Below are positions 53,148-62,108 of a stretch of 64,000 bases of DNA, piece by piece (position 1 is the first letter of the stretch; the number at the start of each line of letters is the position of its first letter). Made by a program: the position numbers and the translations under genes. The notes below the pieces were generated by a model. It did no database searches and had not been told where the DNA came from. It was given only the letters and a program-made list of their open reading frames with translations. The stretch is from Deinococcus aestuarii. GTDB taxonomy: Bacteria > Deinococcota > Deinococci > Deinococcales > Deinococcaceae. Location of the stretch: the NCBI RefSeq assembly GCF_018863415.1, contig NZ_JAHKSN010000007.1, positions 1-64,000 of the forward strand. Reading direction: 5' to 3'.

Positions 53148-53687
53148 TCAGCGCGCCTCCTCCGCGCCCTCCCCGAGCAAACCCCCCGGCGCGTCCTCCG
53201 TCAGGGCGATGGCGCCGGGGCGGCCCGTCTCCCCGGGCTGCACGACCACGTACGGCGCCTGCAAGGGCACGAAATCCTCCCCGCCCGGGTGCATCACGAC
53301 GAGCAAATCCTGGTGCCCGCCGTCCAGCACGTCCCGCACCTCGCCCAGCCGCGCGCCGTCTGCTCCCAGCACGGGAAGACCGCGCAACTCGTGGTAGTAG
53401 TAGCTCCCCTCCTCCAGCCCGGGCAGCTCGGCGTCGGCGGCATAGACGTTGAGGTCCCGCAGCGTCTCCGCCCCCTCCCGTGTCGTCACCCCGGCGAGGT
53501 GCAGGGCCACGCCGGGCGGCACGGACTCGGCGCGCCGTACCCGCAGCCAGCCCCGGCCCTCGACCCACACGCGCGGCAGGTCCAGCAGTTGCGCGGGGTC
53601 GCCCAGCACGTAGACCTTCACCCCGCCCTGAACGCCGTGCGGGGCCAGAAAGTACCCCAGGCGGGTGGTGTCTTCCGGCGCGGTCAC
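53148..53687 (-). CDS. rimM: Ribosome maturation factor RimM
   Basis: 179 residues: [21 protein letters not shown] (N-terminal barrel), [20 protein letters not shown], then [22 protein letters not shown] (PRC-barrel). It helps 30S assembly and binds S19. GTG start overlaps the khpA stop in GTGA. Confidence 0.94.
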   Translation of the reverse strand: MTAPEDTTRLGYFLAPHGVQGGVKVYVLGDPAQLLDLPRVWVEGRGWLRVRRAESVPPGVALHLAGVTTREGAETLRDLNVYAADAELPGLEEGSYYYHELRGLPVLGADGARLGEVRDVLDGGHQDLLVVMHPGGEDFVPLQAPYVVVQPGETGRPGAIALTEDAPGGLLGEGAEEAR

Positions 53688-53923
53688 GACTTGCGCGGCG
53701 CGTCGAGGTCCACGTTCACGCGCTCGCGGGGATCGCTCGCCGCGCGCACGAGGGTGCGGATGGCCTGGATCACGCGCCCCTGCCGCCCGATCAGCCGCCC
53801 CTCCTCGCCGGGCCCCACCCGCACGATCACGGTCGGCCCGCGTTTGGAGGCGCGCACCAGCGAGGGCTGGTCCACCACGCTCTGTGCCAGAAAGAGCGTC
53901 AATTCCACGGGGTCGGTCTTCAT
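53684..53923 (-). CDS. khpA: KH-domain RNA-binding protein KhpA
   Basis: 79 residues. VELTLFLAQSVVDQPSLVR, then the KH loop GRLIGRQGRVIQAIRTLV. It binds RNA and is usual between rpsP and rimM. The start at 53923 is 7 bases after TACAAT; an ATG at 53932 is possible but within the expected -10/start gap. Confidence 0.92.
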   Translation of the reverse strand: MKTDPVELTLFLAQSVVDQPSLVRASKRGPTVIVRVGPGEEGRLIGRQGRVIQAIRTLVRAASDPRERVNVDLDAPRKS

Positions 53924-53937
53924 GGGGCGCATTGTAG

Positions 53938-54016
53938 GGGAGAGGTTGTGGGCTGTGGGCCGTAGGGTGTGGGAGAAGAGGGCTGCCCCCCCCACAACCC
54001 ACGACCTACACCCCAC
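53938..54016. repeat. Intergenic inverted repeat (TTGTGGG..CCCACAA)
   Basis: GGTTGTGGGCTGTGGGCCGTA and the downstream CCCACAACCCACGACCTACAC pair imperfectly. The repeat lies between rpsP and khpA and overlaps the khpA promoter region. Confidence 0.5.
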
Positions 54017-54021
54017 AAGCC

Positions 54022-54048
54022 AAAAAAGAGGCCCCCGCAGGAGCCCCT
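54022..54048 (-). terminator. Rho-independent terminator of rpsP
   Basis: Reverse-strand stem AGGGGCTCC / GGGGCCTCT with a short TGCG loop and two G-T pairs, followed by TTTTTT. It separates rpsP from khpA, which has its own -10 box. Confidence 0.75.
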
Positions 54049-54068
54049 TTCTCGTGTTCTTGGTCGCC

Positions 54069-54317
<249 letters not shown>

Positions 54318-54391
54318 GTTGGGAAGTACCTCTGGAGGCCGGGCCTCGGGTTGGGGGTGATGAGGGTTGTCTCCCGCCTAGGTCGCGGGGC

Positions 54392-54428
<37 letters not shown>

Positions 54429-54432
54429 GGAG

Positions 54433-54460
54433 AGTATCAGAGAGGAGGGGGGAGGGGCAA
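54433..54460 (-). promoter_or_regulatory. Promoter of rpsP
   Basis: TTGCCC (54460-54455), 16 bases, GATACT (54438-54433), reverse strand. Upstream, 54461-54827 has lower G+C and no gene I can support. Confidence 0.6.
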
Positions 54461-54827
54461 GGGGCGAGTGTAGCTGAGTAGGCCGCTGCTTGTCGCTTGG
54501 AAACGGAGGCGACTCTTTCCACAAAAGGCGCGCTGCAAGTCACACGCTCTCTGGCTTTAAAAATCCAGCATTGTCTGACATCTGGCAGTTTCGGCAGAAG
54601 ACGTCTGGGACGTGCTTTTGGCCCCATCTGGGGGTCTAAACCCAAAAGAATTGCGTTCCAGACGCTATGTGCAGACCTTCTGTCCTCTATGTCCCACGAG
54701 CAGCACCTTGGGCTCACGCACAGTGCACAACGTGTCCCGGAGCATCGGCCTCGGCCGTTCGAACAAGGATCAACCTGAGACGCCTTGGTCCTCCAGCGGC
54801 GACAGCCACGCCAGAGCCTCGACCCGT

Positions 54828-55388
54828 TCAGCTTGAAACCAGCGCCTCGTAATCCGCGAACCGAGCCGCCCCGTCCTCCAGCGGAAGAGCAAGGCCCGCA
54901 GCAAGGTAGGAGATGGTGTGGTAGTGCCCGGTCAGCATGATGATCTCCAGGATTTGCTCACTGTTGTAGTGCGCTGACAGCTCGGCAAACTCCTCATCCG
55001 ACAGAGTTGAGCGCTCGTGCAGCGCATCGACCACCCGGATCAGCGCGGCCTCGCTCGCCGACCACCTGGAAGGATCAGCAGGCACCCGCAGAGTCTCGGC
55101 GACGTCCTGGCGGCTCAACCCTGCTTTCTCGGCAAACACCATCACATGCACGCCCCACTCCCACTCGCAGCCGGTGCGAGCACAGGTTCGTTCGATGATG
55201 ATCTCCCGTTCCCGGAGGGACAGAAGTCGGCCATCCAGCAACGAGCCCGCGCGGAACTTGGCCCAAGCCCGCTCGCTGCTCGCCATCGTCGTGAACAGGA
55301 CGTACGGGGTCTGCTCGCCAAACATCTGCTTTACTTCTTCACCCGCCGGGGTCTCGTACGGCGGTTGTAACGGTGTGATCCTTGCCAT
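54828..55388 (-). CDS. Carboxymuconolactone decarboxylase-family (AhpD-like) protein
   Basis: 186 residues. ERTCARTGCEWEWGVHVMVFAEKAGL contains the family Cys/His segment; ILEIIMLTGHYHTISYLAAGL is the last helix pair. Such proteins handle peroxides or lactones; substrate unknown. ATG at 55388 has GAGAGG 6 bases upstream; ATG at 55394 overlaps that site. Somewhat lower G+C. A TTGAAA-17-TACGTT promoter is completed by the end of the adjacent small mobile element. Confidence 0.87.
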   Translation of the reverse strand: MARITPLQPPYETPAGEEVKQMFGEQTPYVLFTTMASSERAWAKFRAGSLLDGRLLSLREREIIIERTCARTGCEWEWGVHVMVFAEKAGLSRQDVAETLRVPADPSRWSASEAALIRVVDALHERSTLSDEEFAELSAHYNSEQILEIIMLTGHYHTISYLAAGLALPLEDGAARFADYEALVSS

Positions 55389-55434
55389 GTTCATCCTCTC
55401 TGCTCCGGGTGCGGTAACGCTGGTGGTCGTCAAG

Positions 55435-55463
55435 AACGTAGGGAAGGCATGCTTGTATTTCAA
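55435..55463 (-). promoter_or_regulatory. Promoter at the edge of the small mobile element
   Basis: TTGAAA (55463-55458), 17 bases, TACGTT (55440-55435). The TTG comes from the element's terminal repeat and the AAA from flanking DNA. Confidence 0.55.
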
Positions 55464-55627
55464 CTGATATCTTGCAGGTAGCTCTCAAGGGCGGGAAGTG
55501 CGTGCTCGAAGGCGTCGAGTGCTTTCAACTCCAAGTGGAGCGCTCGGCGACGCTTTTTGGGTACAAACGAGAACCGCCCGGTTCTTGCCAGCCTGCCCTC
55601 GATACCTAAACTGCAAGATGTCAGTTG
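55461..55627. mobile_element. 167-bp inverted-repeat element (MITE-like IS remnant)
   Basis: Ends CAACTGATATCTTGCAG (55461-55477) and, inverted, CAACTGACATCTTGCAG (55627-55611), 16 of 17 identical. The reverse strand has an open frame across it ending ALESYLQDIS that may be a deleted transposase. No target-site duplication is evident. The 364-base gap 55389-55752 also holds hairpin repeat copy 4. Confidence 0.65.
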
Positions 55628-55657
55628 TGCCTCATGTCAGAGGTGAAGCTGCTTTTG

Positions 55658-55691
55658 CCCCTCCCCCCTTGTGGGGGAGGTTGGGAGGGGG
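55658..55691. repeat. Intergenic hairpin repeat, copy 4
   Basis: CCCCTCCCCCCTTGTGGGGG followed by AGGTTGGGAGGGGG, related to copies at 32480 and 32583. Confidence 0.6.
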
Positions 55692-55752
55692 TGGACGGCG
55701 CAGCCGTCCCAGCGTACTTTCCCTTCCGTGAGGGTCTTTCTGAAACGTGCGC

Positions 55753-57234
55753 TCAAAACGGCGGCGCCACCGGCCTGCGACTCCCCCCGCTCACGCTGTT
55801 GACCTGAAAGGCCATTCGCCCCGGCCCGAAGATGGGGCTGCCGCCCACCGAGCCGAGGGGGGTGCCGCGTGCGACCCGTTCCCCTACGCCCACCCGCGCA
55901 TCTTGCAGGCCGAAGTACGCGGTGACGGTGGGGCCGTGGTCGAGCAGGACGACCCAGCCCAGGCTGGCGTAGTAGGTCGTGGCGATCACGTTGCCGTCGA
56001 GGGCGGCGACGGCGGAGCTTCCGTCGGGGGCGCCGAGCACGACCCACTGCGCCCCGTTCGCGCCGTAGGGCTGGGTGACGCTGCCGCCGGGAAGGGGGAA
56101 GCCGACCGGGCCGCTGACGCTCGGCAGGGGCGCGAGTTGCCGCTCGACCTGCGCCGCCTCCTGCTGCACCCGATCCTGCCGCTGGCTGAGGGCGGCCTGC
56201 TCGCTGCGGAGCTGCGCTTCCCGCTGGCGCTGGGCGGCGAGGGCCGCTTCGCGTGCTGCCTGCGCTCTGGCCTCCGCCTGAGCGCGGGCGCGGGCCTCGG
56301 CCTCGGCGCGGGCGCGTTCGCGGGCGAGGCGGGCCTGCCGTTCCTGCTCGGCGCGCACCCGGGCCAGCCGCAACGCCTCCTGCCGGGCGCGTTCCTGGGC
56401 CTCGCGGATGCGGCGCAACTCGGCCTCGCGGCGTTGGCGCTCCTCCTCCAGGCGGCGGCGGCGCTCGGCCTCCAGGCGGGCGCGTTCCTTGACCACGGCC
56501 CCGACGAGCTGGTCGATGGTCCGGGCGGTGAGGGCCTGCTCCGCCTGCGTCTGCACGGCGAGGGCACGCTGGCCCTGCTCGCTGCGGCGCAAGGTGGCGA
56601 GGAGGGTCTGCTGCTCGGCGCGGCGGTCGCGCAGGTCCTCCAGGCGGGCGAGGCGTTCGGTCTGGAGGCTCCGGAGGGTCGCCGTCTGCTGCCGCTGCTG
56701 CGTCTGCTGTGCGGCGAGGGTCCGCACCGCCCCCCGCAGCGTCTCGATGACCTCGATGTCGTGCTGCCCGGCGAGGTTGGCGTACCGCAGCCGGATCAGG
56801 AGGTCCGAGAGGTTGGCCGACTGCGAGAGGAGCTGGAGATACCGCCCGCTGCGTTCGCGGTAGAGGGCCCCCAGCAGGGCGCGCACGTCCCCCTGGAGCC
56901 GGACCACCCGTTTCTCGGTGAGGTCACGCTGGGCCGTCGTGTCGTCCAGTTGCCGCTGGGCCAGGGCCACCCGCGCCGCCAGGGTCGCCGCCTGATTCTC
57001 CAGGTCGGCGACGTTCCCGGCGAGCGTGTCGAGCCGGGTCAGGGTCTGCCGCTGCTGCGCCGTCAGGTTCTGGATGTTCGCGCGCAGGCGTTCGAGTTCC
57101 TGTCGTTGTCCAGCGCCGAGCCGCCGCTGCTCCTGCAACTGGCGCTGCAAGTTCTCCAGCCGCTCGCTGGTCGTCTGCGCGCCCGCGAGGAGCGCCGCTG
57201 AGAGCAGGGCGGGCAGGGCCCAGCGCGGTCTCAT
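55753..57234 (-). CDS. envC: EnvC-like murein hydrolase activator
   Basis: 493 residues. Signal peptide to AGAQ (1-20), then coiled coils (about 21-245 and a second, Ala/Arg/Glu-rich, to about 375) and a C-terminal LytM-like domain (about 385-493). The LytM zinc ligands are gone: the H-x3-D site reads GAQWVVLGAPDG, the HxH site MAFQVN. EnvC is likewise inactive and instead activates amidases under FtsEX control. It follows ftsX with a 4-base overlap. That makes the FtsEX-effector role likely. Confidence 0.88.
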   Translation of the reverse strand: MRPRWALPALLSAALLAGAQTTSERLENLQRQLQEQRRLGAGQRQELERLRANIQNLTAQQRQTLTRLDTLAGNVADLENQAATLAARVALAQRQLDDTTAQRDLTEKRVVRLQGDVRALLGALYRERSGRYLQLLSQSANLSDLLIRLRYANLAGQHDIEVIETLRGAVRTLAAQQTQQRQQTATLRSLQTERLARLEDLRDRRAEQQTLLATLRRSEQGQRALAVQTQAEQALTARTIDQLVGAVVKERARLEAERRRRLEEERQRREAELRRIREAQERARQEALRLARVRAEQERQARLARERARAEAEARARAQAEARAQAAREAALAAQRQREAQLRSEQAALSQRQDRVQQEAAQVERQLAPLPSVSGPVGFPLPGGSVTQPYGANGAQWVVLGAPDGSSAVAALDGNVIATTYYASLGWVVLLDHGPTVTAYFGLQDARVGVGERVARGTPLGSVGGSPIFGPGRMAFQVNSVSGGSRRPVAPPF

Positions 57235-58094
57235 TCGAGTTCCCGCAGGTAGCGGCGGGACGCGAAGAGGCTGCCGAACAGGCCGATCACGACGCCGAGC
57301 CCCCCCACCGCCCCCAGGATCGGCAGCAGCGTGGGCAGGTCGCGCACCACCGGGAACACGGGCGCGAAGAGCCCCACCCGCTCCGCGAGTTCGAGGTACG
57401 TCGGCGTCAGCAGCGCCAGGGCGAGCGCCGCCGCCGTCACGCCCAGGATCAGCCCCTCGATGACGTGCGGCATCCGGATAAAGCCCCGCGTGGCCCCGAG
57501 CAACCGCATCACGCTGATCTCCTGGCGCCGCGCGTACATGGCGACCCGCACGGCGTTGAGGATGTTGAAGAGGGTCCCGAGCAGGAGGAGCCCCACGAGC
57601 GCGTACCCGGCCCCGCGCACGGCGGTCAGCGTCCGCACCGTCTGGTCCACGTACCCGGCGCCGTACTCCACGTCCTCCACCCCGGCGAGGGTCCCCACCG
57701 CCCGGGCGACGGCGCGCGAGTCCTCCACCCGCGACACCCGCATCCGCAGCGTGTCGGGAAAGGGGTTCCCGGCGAGTTCGGCGGCGTCCCGCGCGTAGGG
57801 GTAGTCGCGCGTCATCTCGTTGAGCACCTGCTCGCTCGTCACCAGCGTCGCCTCGCGCACCTGGGGCAGCGCCCGCACCTGGGTCAGGAGCAGCGGCCCG
57901 TCTGCCCCCTCCCGCAGAAAGGCCGCCACCTCCACCTGCGATTCGAGCTGAGAGAGCGTGCGGTTCACGTTCAGCGTGAGGAGCAGCACGAAGCCCAGCA
58001 TCAGCAGCGTGAGGGTCATCGTCATCAGCGTGGCGAAGGTGGCCGTGAGGTTCCCGCGCATGGCGAGGAGGGCCTGTCGGAGGTGGTAGCTCAC
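57231..58094 (-). CDS. ftsX: Cell division protein FtsX
   Basis: 287 residues. Four membrane segments: about 20-42, then an outside loop (43-160), and three near the C-terminus. [21 protein letters not shown] is the conserved inner loop. With FtsE it passes conformational change to the periplasmic coiled-coil protein. GTG start, 10 bases after ftsE. Confidence 0.95.
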   Translation of the reverse strand: MSYHLRQALLAMRGNLTATFATLMTMTLTLLMLGFVLLLTLNVNRTLSQLESQVEVAAFLREGADGPLLLTQVRALPQVREATLVTSEQVLNEMTRDYPYARDAAELAGNPFPDTLRMRVSRVEDSRAVARAVGTLAGVEDVEYGAGYVDQTVRTLTAVRGAGYALVGLLLLGTLFNILNAVRVAMYARRQEISVMRLLGATRGFIRMPHVIEGLILGVTAAALALALLTPTYLELAERVGLFAPVFPVVRDLPTLLPILGAVGGLGVVIGLFGSLFASRRYLRELE

Positions 58095-58104
58095 GCCCCC
58101 GTCC

Positions 58105-58788
58105 TCACAGCGCGTACCCCCCGTAGGGATCGTCCCGCACCAGCTTGCCCTTGCGCAGGGTCAGGGTGCGGTGGCGGAAGGTCTCCACCAGCTCGCGGGC
58201 GTGCGTGGCGACGATGACGGTGGTGCCCCGCAGATTGACGTTCTGGAGGACCTTGAGGACCTCGCGCCCGTTCTCGGGGTCGAGGTTGCCGGTGGGCTCG
58301 TCGGCCAGCAGCAGGGGCGGGTCGCTGACGATGGCGCGGGCGATGGCGACGCGCTGCTGCTCGCCCTGGGAGAGCTGGACGGGGAGGGCGTGCTTCTTGT
58401 GCTCCAGGCCCACGGTCCGCAGGGCCGCGTTGACCCGGGGCGCCCAATCGCGCTGCGGCACGCCCGTCACGCGCAGGGTAAAGGCCACGTTGTCCTGGGT
58501 GTTGAGGTGCTCCAGCAGCAGGTTTTCCTGGAAGACGGTGCCGATGCGGCGGCGCAGCAGGGCGGTGCGGCGGCCCCGGTAGCGCGCCAGCGGCTCGCCG
58601 ACGACCCGGATTTCGCCCCGGGTGGGCAGGGCGCGCTTGAGCACCAGATTCATGAAGCTGCTCTTGCCCGCCCCCGAGTGCCCGACGAGGTACACGAATT
58701 CGCCCTTGCCCACCGACAGGCTCAGGTCGTCGAGCGCGAGGGTGCGGGTGACGGGATACTCCAGCGTCACGTGGCGGAACTCGATCAT
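58105..58788 (-). CDS. ftsE: Cell division ATPase FtsE
   Basis: 227 residues. Walker [11 protein letters not shown], signature LSQGEQQR, Walker [14 protein letters not shown]-loop [14 protein letters not shown] at 58788 overlaps the stop of a possible 18-residue upstream ORF. Confidence 0.95.
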   Translation of the reverse strand: MIEFRHVTLEYPVTRTLALDDLSLSVGKGEFVYLVGHSGAGKSSFMNLVLKRALPTRGEIRVVGEPLARYRGRRTALLRRRIGTVFQENLLLEHLNTQDNVAFTLRVTGVPQRDWAPRVNAALRTVGLEHKKHALPVQLSQGEQQRVAIARAIVSDPPLLLADEPTGNLDPENGREVLKVLQNVNLRGTTVIVATHARELVETFRHRTLTLRKGKLVRDDPYGGYAL

Positions 58789-58841
58789 GCGCGCCTCCGG
58801 GCGGGGACGGCGCGGCGGCGCGGGGGGAAGGGTCGCGTCAT
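58785..58841 (-). CDS. Candidate 18-residue leader ORF before ftsE
   Basis: ATG at 58841 opens [18 protein letters not shown], ending in a TGA that overlaps the ftsE ATG (ATGA). TATCCT (58858-58853) is 11 bases upstream. It is Arg/Pro rich; in such G+C-rich DNA it may be chance. Confidence 0.3.
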   Translation of the reverse strand: MTRPFPPRRRAVPARRRA

Positions 58842-58975
58842 GCTCGCGGCCCAGGATAGCCCACCGTCTTCAGGAAACCGTGAAGGGCGCCTCATGACGG
58901 CGGGCCCCGGGTGGGGTCTCAGGCTGGTAACAGGGGACTCAAACGGTCTTCACCCGCCCACCCTATTCTGACCCC

Positions 58976-60292
58976 GTGAACCGCAAACGCATGACGCTCG
59001 TGGCCGGGGCCCTCGCCGCGACCGCCGCCGTGGGGTACGCCCAGCTCGGCGGCTACACCGAATCGGAACTGACGAAATCCAAGACCGGCCAGGCGCTCCT
59101 TCAGGTGCTCGGCGGCCTCGACCGCTTCTACCTCTACCCGGTGGACGACGAGAAGGTGCTGCGCGGCGCGATCAACGGGGCGCTCGGCAGCCTCGGCGAC
59201 GAGTTCACGTACTACTCCGAGCCCGCCGACAACGCCATCGACGCCCAGAACCTCGCCGGGGAGTTCTACGGCATCGGCGTGACCCTGGTGGGCGCCAACC
59301 CCGACGGCACGGGCGGCAAGGTGGACAACGTGTTCAAGGGCGGCGCCGCCGCGAACGCCGGGGTGCAGATCGGCGACGTGTTCGTGAAGATCGGCGACAC
59401 CGAGGTCCTGACGAGCAAGCTCAACGAGATCGTGCGGCTCGTGCGCGGTCAGCGGGGCACGACCGTCAACGTGACCTTCGCGCGGGGCGGCAAGCCCTAC
59501 ACGGTGAGGATGGAGCGCCAGCCCGTGACGGTCGTCAGCGTGGAGCAGACGGTGTTGCCGGGGGGCGTCGGCTACATCGCCCTGAACACCTTTTACAACG
59601 AGAAGGCGAGCGAGCAGTTCCGCGCGGCGGTGGCCGACATGAAAAAGCGGAACGTGCAAAAGCTGATCCTCGACCTGCGCGACAACGGCGGCGGGCTGCT
59701 GGGCGCGGGCACCGACGTGGCCGACCAGTTCCTGGGCAAGGGCACCATCGTCAGCCTGCGCGACCGCAGCGGCCGCACCGAGGTCTACGACCCGGCCACC
59801 ACGAGTGCGAGCGACTATGCGGGGAGGCTCGTCGTCCTCGTGAACAAGAACAGCGCCTCGGCGAGCGAGGTCGTCGCGGGGGCCCTCCAGGACATGAAGC
59901 GCGCGACCGTCGTCGGCGAGCAGACCTTCGGCAAGGGCGTGGCGCAGCTTCCCTTCGAGACGGCCGACGGCGGCAAGGTCGCCATCGTCAACAGCGAGTG
60001 GCTGACCCCGGCGGGGCGCCAGATTCACAAGAAGGGCATCACCCCGGATGTGGTCGTGACCGACACCCGCTACACCACGCCCCTGAACTTCAGCGGCAGC
60101 GGCCTCACGGCGAATGCCAAGCTCACCTTGACCGTGGATGGCAAGCCCGTGACCGTCACCGCCGACAAGGACGGCAAGTTCACCTACACCGCCGAAGTCA
60201 AGCGCCCCACCCGCTCGACCACCCAGGGCGAGGCCGTGGTGGACACGCAGGGCGACGCGATCCTGAAAAAGGCTGTGGAACTGCTGCGGTAA
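58976..60292 (+). CDS. C-terminal processing peptidase (S41, CtpA-like)
   Basis: 438 residues. Membrane or signal segment (1-20), PDZ domain (GGAAANAGVQIGDVFVKIGD), S41 core with catalytic Ser in NKNSASASEVVAGAL and Lys in GEQTFGKGVAQ, and a C-terminal extension of about 90 residues. It trims proteins in the envelope. GTG start 6 bases after TATTCT. Confidence 0.93.
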   Translation: MNRKRMTLVAGALAATAAVGYAQLGGYTESELTKSKTGQALLQVLGGLDRFYLYPVDDEKVLRGAINGALGSLGDEFTYYSEPADNAIDAQNLAGEFYGIGVTLVGANPDGTGGKVDNVFKGGAAANAGVQIGDVFVKIGDTEVLTSKLNEIVRLVRGQRGTTVNVTFARGGKPYTVRMERQPVTVVSVEQTVLPGGVGYIALNTFYNEKASEQFRAAVADMKKRNVQKLILDLRDNGGGLLGAGTDVADQFLGKGTIVSLRDRSGRTEVYDPATTSASDYAGRLVVLVNKNSASASEVVAGALQDMKRATVVGEQTFGKGVAQLPFETADGGKVAIVNSEWLTPAGRQIHKKGITPDVVVTDTRYTTPLNFSGSGLTANAKLTLTVDGKPVTVTADKDGKFTYTAEVKRPTRSTTQGEAVVDTQGDAILKKAVELLR

Positions 60293-60317
60293 GCGGTCAG
60301 CCGTCAGCTTTCAGCAG

Positions 60318-60360
60318 TCAGCAGGGCGCCCTGGGGGAGTGGGGCGCCCTCGCTGCTTTT
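60318..60360 (+). terminator. Terminator-like hairpin after ctpA
   Basis: AGGGCGCCC / GGGCGCCCT, 9 bp, followed by CGCTGCTTTT. It is embedded in a repeat (TCAGCCGTCAGCTTTCAG, 60297-60314) related to the one inside the pst operon. Confidence 0.6.
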
Positions 60361-60389
60361 GGCCGACCGCTGATGGCTAAAAGCTTCCC

Positions 60390-61019
60390 TCAGTCCCACT
60401 CCCACTTCCGCCAGTCGCTGGGTCTCGCCTCGCGGCTGGCCGTCTTCCTGGCCTTCGCGGCGTCGGGGGCCGGATACCAGGGGTAGGTGGCGGCCAGGGC
60501 GGCGTGCAGCCGCTCCATCAGTAGGGCGCGCAGGGTCGCTTCCTCCGCTGCCGTGACCTTGCCGATCTCGCCGATCAGGTGGGTCAGGGTGGCCTCCAGC
60601 CCGGAAAGGTAAGGATCGCGGGCGAGGCGGACGGCCCCCTTGCGCAGCGGCTCGGGGTGGATGGCGGGGGTGTAGGTCTCGGCGGCGGCGCGGAGGAGGG
60701 CGTCGCGTTCGGCCTGCCGGACCTCCCTGCGGCGCTCGGCCCGTTCGCGGGCGTCGGCAGCGCGGGCCTGGGCGACGAGGAAGTTCTCGTCCCGCTCGGC
60801 CTCCACCACGCGCTCCTCGCGGTAGAGCTTGACGGGGGGGAGACGGCGGCGGCCCATCTTGAGGCCATTCTCGCGCTTGGCGTCGTGTTCGCCGAGGAAC
60901 TTCTCGATCAATCGCGGCGTCCACCCCCGCTCCTTGAGGTCCTGGGTCGCCAGGAAGCCGGGCGGGTTGAGGGGCGGCGGGCCCTTGGGCCTGGGCGACT
61001 TGGACGGGCGCGGGCTCAT
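60390..61019 (-). CDS. Conserved hypothetical protein, charged
   Basis: 209 residues, not recognised. Pro/Lys-rich start, then FLATQDLKERGWTPRLIEKFLGEHDAKREN (shown in part), LYREERVVEAE, an Arg/Glu/Ala-rich helix (about 95-125) and EATLTHLIGEIGKVTAAEEATL. The first part looks like a small DNA- or RNA-binding helix pair. Start 61019 chosen; GTG at 61055 is possible. Confidence 0.75.
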   Translation of the reverse strand: MSPRPSKSPRPKGPPPLNPPGFLATQDLKERGWTPRLIEKFLGEHDAKRENGLKMGRRRLPPVKLYREERVVEAERDENFLVAQARAADARERAERRREVRQAERDALLRAAAETYTPAIHPEPLRKGAVRLARDPYLSGLEATLTHLIGEIGKVTAAEEATLRALLMERLHAALAATYPWYPAPDAAKARKTASREARPSDWRKWEWD

Positions 61020-61064
61020 GGCCGGGACGGGGGAGACAGGTGGGGGGGCCCTCACCCCCCTACC

Positions 61065-61616
61065 CTACCGCCCCGCGCCCGCCTCCCACTCGTCCCGCAA
61101 CAGGTCGAGGCGCACGCTGTCAAAGCGCCTCCCGTTCACGACCCTCGCCCCCCGCACCCGCATACACTCCCGGAAGCCCACCCGCCGCGCGGCCCGGATC
61201 ATGCGCTCGTTGCCGCCCCAGGTCGTGACGGTGACGACGTGCGCGTCCGTCCAGATGAAGGTGTCGGCCACCCAGCGGCCCAGGGCCCGCGTGCCCACCC
61301 CGCCGCCCCAGTGCCGGGGGTCGTAGATCAGGATGCCGAGGTCCCACCAGCCGCCGCCCTCCGGGGGCTCCTCCGAGCGGTTGACCATGCCCACGCACTC
61401 GCCCCCCACGTCGATCACCTGCTCGTCGGGGTCGGGCGGGCTCCCCGCGAGGTGGGCGACGTAGGCCTGCATGGTCTGCGTCGTGGTGTCGGCGTGGAAG
61501 TAGGGCGCGTCCCAGCGGCGCCACTCGGCCCCCGGGTCGGTCAGCCAGCGGGTGAGGACGGGCATGTCCCGGGATTGGCGGTCGCGCAGGGTGACGTGGG
61601 GGGGGTCGGACGACAT
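61065..61616 (-). CDS. GNAT acetyltransferase
   Basis: 183 residues: VTLRDRQSRDMPVLTRWLTDP, LGILIYDPRHWGGGVGTRALGRW (CoA loop) and NERMIRAARRVGFRECMRVR. It is a RimJ/RimL-type N-acetyltransferase of unknown substrate. Start at 61616; ATG at 61628 is an alternative. Confidence 0.87.
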   Translation of the reverse strand: MSSDPPHVTLRDRQSRDMPVLTRWLTDPGAEWRRWDAPYFHADTTTQTMQAYVAHLAGSPPDPDEQVIDVGGECVGMVNRSEEPPEGGGWWDLGILIYDPRHWGGGVGTRALGRWVADTFIWTDAHVVTVTTWGGNERMIRAARRVGFRECMRVRGARVVNGRRFDSVRLDLLRDEWEAGAGR

Positions 61617-61723
61617 CGGGCCTACCATGCCACAGTTTGGGCCGCAGTCCGGGCCTGCGCGGTCGGCTCGCCTGACCTGGGCTCCCGTGGACGCGGCCCG
61701 AGTGCGTGGCGGCTCGGAAAGCG

Positions 61724-62035
61724 TCAGCCGCAGCGGAAGGGAATGGGAACCGGCCCGCAGCAGCACAGCCCCCGCACGCGCGGCCCGTTCGTCCCGAGGG
61801 CGAGGGGTGAGCCCGAGTGCAGGGCGCGGTGGGCCGCCCGGCACTCCCCGAAGCGGGCGGCGACGCGGGCGCGGCCCCCGATCACCCCGTCCTCGCGCAC
61901 GATGCGGGCCACCGCCGCCGAGCACGACTCGCCGCCGTGGAGTGCGGCGTGCGCGCAGCGAAAGCCCTTGCGGGGCGAGAGCCGCCGCCGGTAGAGGCCG
62001 ATGCCGAGCAGGGTGAGCCGGTCGAGCGGGGTCAT
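61724..62035 (-). CDS. YidD-like small protein
   Basis: 103 residues. GIGLYRRRLSPRKGFRCAHAALHGGESCSAAV resembles the YidD pattern (SP..G..C....CS), with three further Cys near the C-terminus (GLCCCG). YidD helps membrane protein insertion with YidC. The assignment is moderate. Confidence 0.7.
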   Translation of the reverse strand: MTPLDRLTLLGIGLYRRRLSPRKGFRCAHAALHGGESCSAAVARIVREDGVIGGRARVAARFGECRAAHRALHSGSPLALGTNGPRVRGLCCCGPVPIPFRCG

Positions 62036-62108
62036 GCCCCACCGTAACGGGTGCGCGGCGGCGCAGGGGAGTGCGTCAACCGACGGTGAAGCCGGGAGGC
62101 GCCCGGGC

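Noticed and set aside
54497..54778. 93-residue plus-strand ORF upstream of rpsP
   Set aside because: No ribosome site, no recognisable domain, and overlapping frames on both strands are equally open.
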